A stretch of DNA of 60,328 nt from Ruminococcus sp. (GTDB lineage: Bacteria > Bacillota > Clostridia > Oscillospirales > Ruminococcaceae): NCBI GenBank assembly GCA_014799765.1, contig JAAVHK010000136.1, positions 1-60,328 on the forward strand. Direction: 5' to 3'. The position numbers and the translations under genes were made by a program. The notes beneath the pieces are model-generated. The model was not told the origin of the DNA. It did not search any database and saw only the letters and a list, made by a program, of their open reading frames with translations. Position 1 is the first letter of the stretch. Every line of letters begins with the position of its first letter. Positions 51,622-59,473 of this stretch are shown here, piece after piece.

Positions 51622-52956
51622 TTAATCAACAACTGATTTTTTTGACTTCTTATATTTTGATTTCTGACCGAAATTCAGCGATATTGTAAGAATTTTGTCT
51701 GAGTTGAAAAGTCTGAGTGCAAAGAACATACATATTGCAAATATGACAGCCTGATATATTATACCGATATAGAACATTGTCATATTTCCGAACATAATGT
51801 TAGATATTCCGGAAAATGTATGTGTGAACGGTATGGCGTAAACGAGTATTTTTAATGCTGTCGGAAGTGTGTTTATATCGGTAAGCATTGATATCATATA
51901 CGGAATCATAGCAAGCATGACTATCGGCATTATAACCATCTGTGAAGATTTTGTATCATTTACCAACGCACCAAGCATTATTGATACGGAAAGACATATC
52001 ATTACAGTAAGGAATAACTGTATTCCGACAAGTACATAGTCGCTTACTGAAAGTGAAAGTCCTAACTGTTTTATAGCTTCGTCCGCCGAAAGAACGTCAC
52101 CGGCGATACCTGAAACTAAATCTTCAGTTTGTCCGGAGGCATTTTTTATAAATCCTGAAAATCCTAACATATATACACCGGCGTTTATCAATGCAACTAC
52201 CGCAGCCGCAAGCATTTTTGCAGTAATTATTGAAGAACGTGATACAGGTGCGGAAAGAAGAGTTTCAAGGGTCTTGTCTAACTTTTCATTGGATATCGAA
52301 CTTATAAGTGACTGTGATGTCATCATGATAAGTATGAATACTATGATAGGCAGTAACATATTCTGCATCATTATTTTGTTCATTATTGCTTCCGAAGAAA
52401 CATGGGCTGATTTATCTGCTACGACTGTATTTTCGTTAAGTATTATCGGATTTTCCATAAGTTCAAAGTCTTCAGGTGACATACCGTATTCCGTTGCTAT
52501 TTTGTTTGCTATGATGTTGTTGATAATTGCCAAAGCACCGGAAGAGCCGGTCGAAAGATTTGACATTGTAGAAGCGGAAGTCATGCGTGAAGCTGTAATA
52601 ATTTCCGGTTTCTGACCGTTTTCAATATCAGCGGTGAAACCAGCCGGAATAATTATAATATTTTTAATATCGTTTTCTTCGAGAATGGAAGCATAATTGT
52701 CACCGGAAACTTCAAACTCCGTGACTTCCGCACCGGCATTTTCAAGAGATTCTATAAGACTATTTGTAAAGTCTGTATTATCAAGGTCACTGATACTTAT
52801 TTTAGGGTTTGTACTGTCTTCAATAGCGTCATCTATTGCAACTTTGCTTGCCATTCCTGTTATGTACAGTATAGCGAGTATGGCGACAAGTCCTAAAATC
52901 ATCTGAGCGTTTATGAGTTCTTTGAGTTCTTTCTGAAGCAGGTTAATGAATTTCAT
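51622..52956 (-). CDS. ABC-2-type transporter permease (NatB-like)
   Basis: A 444-residue permease with one N-terminal membrane helix (residues 17-35), a large extracytoplasmic domain (35-200), then five to six C-terminal membrane helices beginning near NMLLPIIVFILIMMTSQSL. This is the NatB/YhaP layout of ABC exporters. The ATG at 52956 follows AAAGGGTGG by nine bases and overlaps the ATPase gene by 14 bases. The substrate is unknown. Confidence 0.88.
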   Translation of the reverse strand: MKFINLLQKELKELINAQMILGLVAILAILYITGMASKVAIDDAIEDSTNPKISISDLDNTDFTNSLIESLENAGAEVTEFEVSGDNYASILEENDIKNIIIIPAGFTADIENGQKPEIITASRMTSASTMSNLSTGSSGALAIINNIIANKIATEYGMSPEDFELMENPIILNENTVVADKSAHVSSEAIMNKIMMQNMLLPIIVFILIMMTSQSLISSISNEKLDKTLETLLSAPVSRSSIITAKMLAAAVVALINAGVYMLGFSGFIKNASGQTEDLVSGIAGDVLSADEAIKQLGLSLSVSDYVLVGIQLFLTVMICLSVSIMLGALVNDTKSSQMVIMPIVMLAMIPYMISMLTDINTLPTALKILVYAIPFTHTFSGISNIMFGNMTMFYIGIIYQAVIFAICMFFALRLFNSDKILTISLNFGQKSKYKKSKKSVVD

Positions 52957-53683
52957 TCTCAATTACCACCCTTTCAAATACTTCTTCGAGGTTTTCGGCG
53001 TTGTAACGTTGTTTGAGTTCCTCACCTGTGCCGGTAACCATGAGATGTCCTTTTGCGATAATACCCACACGGTCAGAAACGAACTCTATTTCAAGCATAT
53101 TATGCGACGATAACAGAAATGACATACCTTCTTCACGAGCCAGTTTTTTAATCATTTTGCGGATTTCAATAGCGTTCAGAACGTCAAGACCGCTTGTAGG
53201 TTCGTCGAGTATGGCAAGTTTCGGACGTGTCATTACTGCCCTTGAAAGAAGTAGTTTTCTAATCATGCCACGGCTGTAACTGCCTATTTTGTCGTTAAGT
53301 CTTTCACCGAGACCGCATATATTTTTAGCACGGTTTACACAGTCTATAATCTGTTTCGGGTCTGTACAGAAAAGCCCGGCCATGAATTTAAGATAATTAA
53401 TACCGGTCATATTCTTGTAAGCTCCTGCTTCGTCGGGTAGATAAGTTATACATTGACGGACTTTTTCGGGTTCTTTGTTGATACTGTAACCGTTTATGAC
53501 GGCATCGCCGGACGTGGCTTTCAGAAGCGTGGAAATCATTCTTATAGTAGTCGTTTTGCCTGCTCCGTTAGGACCTATAAGAGCGAATATTTCACCTTTG
53601 CCGATTTCAAACGATACGTTATCAACCGCCAGCACTTTGGTGTACTGTTTTGTAAGTCCGGTTACTTCAAGGACTTTTTCCAT
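52943..53683 (-). CDS. ABC transporter ATPase (NatA-like)
   Basis: A 246-residue ATPase. Walker A is GPNGAGKTTT near residue 37, the signature is YSRGM instead of LSGGQ (common in exporters of this type), Walker B is LAILDEPTSGLD, and the switch His is in LLSSHNMLE. It pairs with the NatB-like permease. AAAGGAG lies nine bases before the ATG. Its promoter carries a palindromic operator candidate. Confidence 0.92.
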   Translation of the reverse strand: MEKVLEVTGLTKQYTKVLAVDNVSFEIGKGEIFALIGPNGAGKTTTIRMISTLLKATSGDAVINGYSINKEPEKVRQCITYLPDEAGAYKNMTGINYLKFMAGLFCTDPKQIIDCVNRAKNICGLGERLNDKIGSYSRGMIRKLLLSRAVMTRPKLAILDEPTSGLDVLNAIEIRKMIKKLAREEGMSFLLSSHNMLEIEFVSDRVGIIAKGHLMVTGTGEELKQRYNAENLEEVFERVVIENEIH

Positions 53684-53709
53684 AAATTGTTACTCCTTTT
53701 AGAAAATAT

Positions 53710-53724
53710 TATCACAATGTGATA
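53710..53724. promoter_or_regulatory. Palindromic operator candidate in the natA-like promoter
   Basis: TATCACA-A-TGTGATA is a perfect 7+1+7 inverted repeat. It lies just downstream of the -10 box, where a bound repressor would block initiation. Confidence 0.65.
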
Positions 53725-53729
53725 TTAAA

Positions 53730-53758
53730 ATTATATCATAAAGGTTTCATTTTGTCAA
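53730..53758 (-). promoter_or_regulatory. Consensus promoter of the ABC-2 operon
   Basis: On the minus strand TTGACA (53758-53753) and TATAAT (53735-53730) are exactly 17 bases apart, about 50 bases before the ATPase ATG. Confidence 0.85.
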
Positions 53759-53986
53759 TAGTTGTATCAGATTGTACAATATGTCAGTAAAGGATTTGAG
53801 ATTTATTATATAAGTTGTTGATAATGCATAATTAGTAATATTCCGGAAATATTACTGTCATATAATCAGTTAAAACATTATATTAATATCGGACTGAAAA
53901 TTTTATTTTATAACAAAAGTTTGTTAAAAATACCGGAAAAATATTTGTTATGGCTTGTATAACTGTATCAATGCACAAATCCGTAT
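53759..53986. other. Intergenic AT-rich stretch without a gene
   Basis: No start codon with a ribosome site is seen on either strand. It holds a short palindrome ATTGTACAAT (53771-53780), an inverted repeat AGTAATATT/AATATTACT (53834-53842 and 53848-53856) without a T-run, and one copy of GTATCAAT (53965-53972) that recurs near the peptide genes. Confidence 0.6.
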
Positions 53987-54032
53987 AACAAAAAACAACC
54001 GTCAGAGCGAATCATAACGACGTTTTTTTGTT
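53987..54032 (-). terminator. Terminator after the two peptide genes
   Basis: AACAAAAAAC..CGTC and GACG followed by TTTTTTTGTT form a long stem read on either strand. On the minus strand it follows the second peptide gene by 13 bases and ends in a T-rich run. Confidence 0.75.
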
Positions 54033-54044
54033 TAGTGTTTCATA

Positions 54045-54113
54045 TCAGTCAAGGAAGGATAATAAAATAGCTCCTACTCCTGATGCTGCACCAATAGCGA
54101 TAAGTACTCCCAT
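54045..54113 (-). CDS. Very small hydrophobic peptide gene 2 (22 residues)
   Basis: ATG at 54113, stop TGA at 54047-54045. The peptide begins MGVLIAIGAASGVG and ends LLSFLD; it is almost wholly hydrophobic, with a GAASG (GxxxG) motif suited to helix packing in membranes, and one terminal Asp. AAAGGAGG (54130-54123) lies nine bases before the ATG, as strong as any ribosome site in the window. The ribosome site and the partner gene upstream argue that it is real. It could be a leaderless bacteriocin, a signal peptide pheromone or a membrane toxin; none is proven. Confidence 0.62.
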   Translation of the reverse strand: MGVLIAIGAASGVGAILLSFLD

Positions 54114-54131
54114 TTTGTATAGCCTCCTTTC

Positions 54132-54148
54132 GTATCAATTGTATCAAT
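54132..54148. repeat. Direct repeat GTATCAAT before peptide gene 2
   Basis: GTATCAAT at 54132-54139 and again at 54141-54148. A third copy is at 53965-53972 and a related GTATCAGAT at 53764-53772 near the ABC promoter. Confidence 0.5.
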
Positions 54149-54166
54149 ACGCCTGTAAAGCGTATT
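54146..54166 (-). promoter_or_regulatory. Hairpin between the two peptide genes
   Basis: AATACGC and GCGTATT with a seven-base loop, directly after the stop codon of peptide gene 1. There is no T-run; it may be an mRNA stability or attenuation element. Confidence 0.45.
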
Positions 54167-54232
54167 TTAACTTAGTATGGACGGCAAGTAAAAAGCCGTT
54201 AAGGGCATAGCGAAAATCAGTAATTTTATCAT
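54167..54232 (-). CDS. Very small hydrophobic peptide gene 1 (21 residues)
   Basis: ATG at 54232, stop TAA at 54169-54167. The peptide begins MIKLLIFAMPL and ends YLPSILS: one Lys near the start, then a membrane-spanning stretch with two Pro. CAGGAG (54246-54241) lies eight bases before the ATG. It is the first cistron after the divergent promoter and lies 53 bases before peptide gene 2. The sequence fits a short membrane peptide or a short hydrophobic signal peptide. It is too short for family assignment. Confidence 0.58.
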   Translation of the reverse strand: MIKLLIFAMPLTAFYLPSILS

Positions 54233-54275
54233 TTTATAAACTCCTGTTTTGAAAAAAATATACAACTTCTACATT

Positions 54276-54304
54276 ATTATACAAATTTCGACAATTTTCT
54301 TGCA
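54276..54304 (-). promoter_or_regulatory. Promoter of the peptide genes
   Basis: On the minus strand TATAAT (54281-54276) has a poor -35 (TGCAAG, 54304-54299) 17 bases upstream. The weak -35 suggests it may need an activator. It overlaps the -35 of the divergent regulator promoter. Confidence 0.5.
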
Positions 54305-54328
54305 GAAATGCCGGATTTATGCTATAAT
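54300..54328 (+). promoter_or_regulatory. Promoter of the small XRE regulator
   Basis: TTGCAG (54300-54305), 17 bases, TATAAT (54323-54328). The transcript would have a leader of about 125 bases. Confidence 0.65.
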
Positions 54329-54424
54329 ATATAGTTAAGCTGTAATATTTTTTTGTTTTCTGTCTATAATTATATTATACTCATTTTTATGAATTTGTCA
54401 AGAGAAAATTATTCATTTTCATAA

Positions 54425-54442
54425 GTTTGTAGAATGTTTACA
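54425..54442. promoter_or_regulatory. Inverted repeat before the XRE gene
   Basis: TTTGTA and TACAAA flank a short AT-rich spacer directly ahead of the ribosome site; a candidate autoregulatory operator or mRNA hairpin. Confidence 0.4.
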
Positions 54443-54461
54443 AAATACGGAGGTGATATTT

Positions 54462-54791
54462 ATGAATTTTTACGAAAGATTACGTGGAATTTGTAAGGAA
54501 AACGGAACAACCGTAACCAATATGCTGAGCAGATTAGGTATAGCCACCGGAAGTACTGGTAACTGGAAAAAAGGAAGTCTGCCGAATGGTGACATTCTTA
54601 TTAAAATTGCCGACTATCTTAATACTTCGATTGATTATATACTTCTGGGCGAATATCGTAGCGACATAAGCAAGGACGAAAAAAAACTTGTGGAACTTTA
54701 CAGACTTACTCCGGAACGGGCTAAATATAAGGTCTTGTGCGATATGGAAAATATCGTACAGGAAGAAATAAAAAAATTTTCAGCTGAATAA
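54462..54791 (+). CDS. Small XRE-family regulator divergent from the peptide genes
   Basis: A 109-residue protein. The helix-turn-helix covers residues 3-60 (LRGICKENGTTVTNMLSRLG, STGNWKKGSLPNGDILIKIA, YLNTSIDYILLGE), followed by a charged helical tail (DEKKLVELYRLTPERAKYKV). It resembles phage-type or peptide-locus repressors and lacks the TPR domain of Rgg/PlcR peptide sensors. The ATG at 54462 follows GGAGGTGA; a GTG at 54453 lies inside that site. The divergent arrangement suggests control of the peptide genes and itself. Confidence 0.88.
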   Translation: MNFYERLRGICKENGTTVTNMLSRLGIATGSTGNWKKGSLPNGDILIKIADYLNTSIDYILLGEYRSDISKDEKKLVELYRLTPERAKYKVLCDMENIVQEEIKKFSAE

Positions 54792-54798
54792 TCTTACG

Positions 54799-54828
54799 GA
54801 CGGTTTTTTAATAAACCGTCTTTTTTTC
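54799..54828 (+). terminator. Terminator of the small XRE gene
   Basis: GACGGTTT (54799-54806) pairs with AAACCGTC (54813-54820), followed by a long T-run. Confidence 0.9.
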
Positions 54829-54857
54829 TTGACAGTCTGTTAAAAAGTTGATATAAT
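54829..54857 (+). promoter_or_regulatory. Consensus promoter of the sugar ABC operon
   Basis: TTGACA (54829-54834) and TATAAT (54852-54857) are exactly 17 bases apart, starting inside the T-run of the preceding terminator. No catabolite-response element is recognised in the short leader. Confidence 0.88.
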
Positions 54858-54887
54858 TATTTTAAAAAAATATCGGGTGATAATGTC

Positions 54888-57728
54888 TTGAAAAATAAAT
54901 TTCTGTCCAGAGTTATAATATTTATCTTTATTGTTTTTTGTATCCGGACTGAATTTCCGGTATATTCCGCCGGACTTCTTTATGATGCATACTATCCCAT
55001 TCAGGAAAACAACACTGAAATTTCATACAGCAGATATTACGATACTTACTGTGGTGAAAACCGTCCGGAGTGTGTCATTGAAGTTTCCGGAAGCGATTAC
55101 GTTTCAGCGGAAAACGATAAATTTTCGGTACGTGAAAATGTTCTTGTATGGGAAAGTTCTTCCGGTGAGGTATCGTATGATGTGGACGTTCAGGAAACCG
55201 GCATTTACTGTATGAATATTACGTATCTGCCATTGAAGTCGGAAACATCTTCAATAGAATTTTCGCTTTTAATAGATGGTGAAATCCCATATGATACAGC
55301 ATCACGGATAACCCTGAATAAAACATGGGTCAGTGAAAAGGAAATTTTCACGGATTCGCACGGAAATCAGATACGTTCCGGACAGATACAGAAAGAAATG
55401 TGGAAAAATTCCTATATTATGGACGTTGACGGACTTTTCAGCGAACCTCTTATATTTTATCTTGAAAAGGGTCATCATGAAATAAAATTCTCTTCGGAAC
55501 GTGCCTGTTTCGGGATTGAAAAATTCAGTTTCTGTAATCCGGAAAAACTTCCGGTTTACAAGGAATATATTTCCGGAGCTGATATTGACACCACACCTGA
55601 AAATATTTTCCGGATTGAAGCGGAAAACGCTGTCTATAAATCAGACCGCACTTTATATCCGACTTGTGACAATTCGCATTATAACGTTTCACCGGCTGAT
55701 CCTGTTAAAATTCTGTACAATACTTTCGGTGACGGTAACTGGAAAAAACCTCTTCAGTCTGCAACGTGGACTATCCCACAACAAGATATAAAATATGACG
55801 GCTGGTATAAAATCGGCATAAAGTACCGTCAGAACGAAATGCGGGGGTTTGCGTCAAACCGCCGTCTGTATATTGACGATAAAGTACCATGTCAGGAACT
55901 GAATGACATTAAATTCAATTACAGTAAAAAATGGGAAATTATTACACCGTCGGCGGATAACGAAAACATTTATATATATCTCACAGCAGACCGTGACCAC
56001 ACTATAACACTTGAATGTACTACCGGTGAAATCGGTGAATATATCCGGCATCTGAACGATATTCTTTCTGAAATAAATGACTGTTACAGAAAAATCCTCA
56101 TGATTACCGGTACTTCTCCGGATAAGTATACGGATTATTATGTACATGAAAAAATTCCCAATTTACTGGAAAATTTTCAGCGAATATCTTCGGAACTTAA
56201 AGAAATTCAGTCCGGAATCGAAAAAATTTCCGGCAGTAAAGGTTCGGAAGCATATGTTATAGAAAATATGACCGTAATTCTTGACAAATGCATAGAAAAA
56301 CCGCTTAAAATTCCGGAATACCTCACACAGATAAAGTCAGATATAATATCACTTTCGGGATGGTCACTTGAATGCAGAAATCAGCCACTTGAAATAGATT
56401 ACATAGAGTTTGCCACATATGGCGTTGAATTTCCGTCCTGTAAGGAAAATTTCTTCAAAAAGATATGGTTTGCAATACGTTCATTTTTCGGGTCATTTTC
56501 TGAGGATTATTCCTTATTGTCGGACGTTTCCGGAGAAGATGTCATTGAAGTATGGGTAAATTCCGGACGTGAACAGGCAGAAATTGTCATGGAACTTTCG
56601 GAAAATTTCACTGAAAAAACCGGAATACCGGTAGCGGTAAATCTCGTGACCGGCGGAATAGCAGAGGCATCACTTGCCGGAAAATCTCCGGATATAGCCT
56701 TATTTACCGGCGGTGAATATCCGGTCAATCTTGCTATGCGTGGATTGCTTACGGACGTATCACAGTTTGACGACTATCAGAAAATTACCGGACGTTTTCA
56801 GGAAAATGCAATGACACATTACCAATACAACGGCGGAGTTTACGGAATCCCGATAACTCAGAATTTTCCGTTGCTTTTCTACCGTACTGATATTTTAAAG
56901 GAACTCGGTTATACCACACCGCCGGAAACGTGGGATAATTTAATTGATATGTTACCGGCACTTCAGCGGAAATATATGTCTGCCGGACTTGTTCTGCCGT
57001 CAACAGATGTTTCGCCCTCCACGGAAACCGGAAACACATTCGCATTGTTGATGTTGCAGAGAGGTATTAATTATTATAATCCGAATCTTGACAGGTCAGA
57101 ATTTGATACAGTCGGGGCTACCGAAGCTTTTGAAATGTGGACTGATTTCTATACAGAATACAGTTTTGAACAGTCATATGATGTGTTTAACAGATTCCGT
57201 ACCGGTGAATATCCTCTTGTAATAGCCGACTGTTCATTTTACGGACAGCTTACGGACGTTGCACCGGAATTAAAAAATTCATGGAATTTCTGTCCGGTAC
57301 CGGCGACTGTCATAAACGGCGAAGTCAGACATACTGCTAATTCTGACGTATCGGGAGCAGTTATTTTCAGCGATACGGAAAATTTAAACTCCGCATGGAA
57401 ATATGTGAAATGGTTTACAGAAACGGAAACTCAGATTGATTTATGCAGTCAGACGGAAAGTTTATTCGGTACTATGGGCAGACTTTATACCGCAAATACA
57501 GAAGCTCTTGAAAAATTATCGTGGTCAGCCGACGAACTTTCAAGGATTTCCGCACAGCGTGACGAACTGGAAGAAATTCCGATAATACCGGCTTCCTATT
57601 CCGTGACAAGAAATATAATGTATGCATTCCGTGAAGTCGTCAATAATAACGCAAATCCACGTGATACTATTTTATGGTACAATAATGACATCAATGACGA
57701 GATTTTACGGAAAAATACCCGTAAATGA
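54888..57728 (+). CDS. Very large sugar ABC transporter binding protein with N-terminal carbohydrate-binding-like domains
   Basis: A 946-residue secreted protein. A signal peptide (residues 1-27, ends VYSA) is followed by two beta-sandwich parts (about 50-215 and 230-375; YDVDVQETGIYCMNITY and DGWYKIGIKYRQNE are typical of CBM6/35-like folds) and a helical connector (375-460). From about 545 to 940 comes an extracellular solute-binding domain (VIEVWVNSGREQAEIVMELSE, GIPITQNFPLLFYRTDILKELG, TPPETWDNLIDML). The usual family length is 400-450, so this is a fusion or long form. The start is TTG; the nearby ATG runs into a stop. Permeases follow. Confidence 0.85.
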   Translation: MKNKFLSRVIIFIFIVFCIRTEFPVYSAGLLYDAYYPIQENNTEISYSRYYDTYCGENRPECVIEVSGSDYVSAENDKFSVRENVLVWESSSGEVSYDVDVQETGIYCMNITYLPLKSETSSIEFSLLIDGEIPYDTASRITLNKTWVSEKEIFTDSHGNQIRSGQIQKEMWKNSYIMDVDGLFSEPLIFYLEKGHHEIKFSSERACFGIEKFSFCNPEKLPVYKEYISGADIDTTPENIFRIEAENAVYKSDRTLYPTCDNSHYNVSPADPVKILYNTFGDGNWKKPLQSATWTIPQQDIKYDGWYKIGIKYRQNEMRGFASNRRLYIDDKVPCQELNDIKFNYSKKWEIITPSADNENIYIYLTADRDHTITLECTTGEIGEYIRHLNDILSEINDCYRKILMITGTSPDKYTDYYVHEKIPNLLENFQRISSELKEIQSGIEKISGSKGSEAYVIENMTVILDKCIEKPLKIPEYLTQIKSDIISLSGWSLECRNQPLEIDYIEFATYGVEFPSCKENFFKKIWFAIRSFFGSFSEDYSLLSDVSGEDVIEVWVNSGREQAEIVMELSENFTEKTGIPVAVNLVTGGIAEASLAGKSPDIALFTGGEYPVNLAMRGLLTDVSQFDDYQKITGRFQENAMTHYQYNGGVYGIPITQNFPLLFYRTDILKELGYTTPPETWDNLIDMLPALQRKYMSAGLVLPSTDVSPSTETGNTFALLMLQRGINYYNPNLDRSEFDTVGATEAFEMWTDFYTEYSFEQSYDVFNRFRTGEYPLVIADCSFYGQLTDVAPELKNSWNFCPVPATVINGEVRHTANSDVSGAVIFSDTENLNSAWKYVKWFTETETQIDLCSQTESLFGTMGRLYTANTEALEKLSWSADELSRISAQRDELEEIPIIPASYSVTRNIMYAFREVVNNNANPRDTILWYNNDINDEILRKNTRK

Positions 57729-57739
57729 GGTGATTTATT

Positions 57740-58633
57740 TTGTTCAGGAAAATCCGGCAGGAATTTAAGAAAAATATGGATTGTTATTTAATGCTTATGC
57801 CGTTCATGATATTGTTTGTGGTGTTCACGGTCATACCGGTTTTAATGTCCGTACCGGTCAGCTTTACGGATTTCAACATCATTCAGACACCGAAATTTAC
57901 AGGACTTTCAAATTATACGGCATTGTTTTTATCGGATAAAATTTTCATGAAGTCTGTCCGGATAACACTTGTATTTGCGTTTTTCAGCGGACTTGTCAGT
58001 TACGTGATATGTTTTATAATCGCATGGCTTATAGACAGTATGCCACACAGAATCGGGAATTTTTTCACGGTAATATTTTACATACCGTCAATGGCGAACG
58101 TATACAGCGTATGGAGAATTATTTTCAGCGGTGACATGAACGGTTATATAAATTCGCTTTTAATAAGTATCGGAATTATTACATCTCCGATACAGTGGCT
58201 TACGGACGGACGATATATTCTGTTTACTGCGGTTATAGTACAGATGTGGCTTTCACTGGGAGCAGGTTTTCTGGCAATGCGAGCCGGTCTGCGAGGTATA
58301 GACCGTACAATGTACGAGGTAGGAGCGGTAGAGGGTATAAGTAACAGATTTCAGGAGTTAATATATATAACAATACCGTCCATGAAACCGCATCTTATGT
58401 TTGCCGGAGTTATGCAGATAGTCAGTTCATTTACTGCCGGAACGGTCATACAGAATATAGTAGGCTTTCCGAGTACCGACTATAACGCCCATACGATAAT
58501 GACACACGCCTATGATTATGGGTGGGTACGCTATGAAATGGGTTATGCGTCGGCGATATGCATGATATTATTTTCAGTAATGTATTTTGTCAACCGGATT
58601 ATCGAAAAAATTTCAGGAAAGGATACTGATTGA
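57740..58633 (+). CDS. Sugar ABC transporter permease, MalF/UgpA type
   Basis: A 297-residue permease with six membrane helices and the EAA loop YEVGAVEGISNRFQELIYITIPSM that contacts the ATPase. The start is TTG, 11 bases after the binding-protein stop, with GAGGTGAT upstream. No ATPase gene is in the operon so far, so a shared MsmX-type ATPase is likely. Confidence 0.92.
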   Translation: MFRKIRQEFKKNMDCYLMLMPFMILFVVFTVIPVLMSVPVSFTDFNIIQTPKFTGLSNYTALFLSDKIFMKSVRITLVFAFFSGLVSYVICFIIAWLIDSMPHRIGNFFTVIFYIPSMANVYSVWRIIFSGDMNGYINSLLISIGIITSPIQWLTDGRYILFTAVIVQMWLSLGAGFLAMRAGLRGIDRTMYEVGAVEGISNRFQELIYITIPSMKPHLMFAGVMQIVSSFTAGTVIQNIVGFPSTDYNAHTIMTHAYDYGWVRYEMGYASAICMILFSVMYFVNRIIEKISGKDTD

Positions 58634-58634
58634 A

Positions 58635-59465
58635 TTGAAAAAAAAATCCGGAAATGTTATTTTATTCATATTTCTTGTAATATCGGGAGCGTTCATGTTT
58701 TTTCCGGTATATCTTACAGTAGTGATGTCGGTAAAGCCACCGGAAGAACTTTTTATGTTTCCGCCTGAAATATATACATCAAGACCGACGCTTAATAATT
58801 TCACGGAAATGTTTGAGGCTATCCGACAGAATCGAGTACCGTTTTCGAGATATGTTTTCAATAGTCTGACGGTTACAGTTTCGGTGACTTTTTTGCAGAC
58901 CGTCATAATATCAATGGCGGGATTCGTACTGGCAAAATGTCAGTTTGCCGGAAGAAATCTGATAAACAGGATAATTGTAATATCTTTACTGTATCAGAGT
59001 AATGTTATCTACATAATGCAGTACGTGATAATAAATAAACTCGGACTTATTGACAGTTTATCCGCATTGATTCTGCCGTCGATAGCCTCACCGGTGGGAC
59101 TTTTTTTAATGAAACAGTCAATAAGTCAGATACCGGATTCCATAATAGATTCCGCAAAAACCGACGGAGCAGGTTTGTTCCGGATATGCTGGCAGATAGT
59201 CATTCCAAATCAGAAACCGGCATTGATGACCTTAATTATATTTGCGTTTCAGTCGTCGTGGAATATGCAGTCAGGAGCATTCATATTTCACGAGGAATAC
59301 AAAACACTTCCGACTGTCATAAATCAGATTTCAGTGACAGGTCTTGCAAGAGCAGGTATATCCATGGCAGGAGCGGTTTTTATGTTATTACCACCGGCGA
59401 TAATATTCACACTTGCACAAAGTCAGATAATAGAAACAATGACATATTCCGGTATAAAAAATTAG
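58635..59465 (+). CDS. Sugar ABC transporter permease, MalG/UgpE type
   Basis: A 276-residue permease with six membrane helices. The opening LVISGAFMFFPVYLTVVMSVKPPEELF and the EAA loop DSAKTDGAGLFRICWQIVIPNQKP are characteristic. The start is uncertain: TTG at 58635, one base after the upstream stop, gives a sensible N-terminus (MKKKSGN) but the purine-rich site is 12 bases away. It completes the permease pair. Confidence 0.9.
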   Translation: MKKKSGNVILFIFLVISGAFMFFPVYLTVVMSVKPPEELFMFPPEIYTSRPTLNNFTEMFEAIRQNRVPFSRYVFNSLTVTVSVTFLQTVIISMAGFVLAKCQFAGRNLINRIIVISLLYQSNVIYIMQYVIINKLGLIDSLSALILPSIASPVGLFLMKQSISQIPDSIIDSAKTDGAGLFRICWQIVIPNQKPALMTLIIFAFQSSWNMQSGAFIFHEEYKTLPTVINQISVTGLARAGISMAGAVFMLLPPAIIFTLAQSQIIETMTYSGIKN

Positions 59466-59473
59466 GTGAGTTT

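Noticed and set aside
53834..53856. Inverted repeat AGTAATATT/AATATTACT as a terminator or operator
   Set aside because: No T-run, no adjacent promoter and very AT-rich; could be chance.
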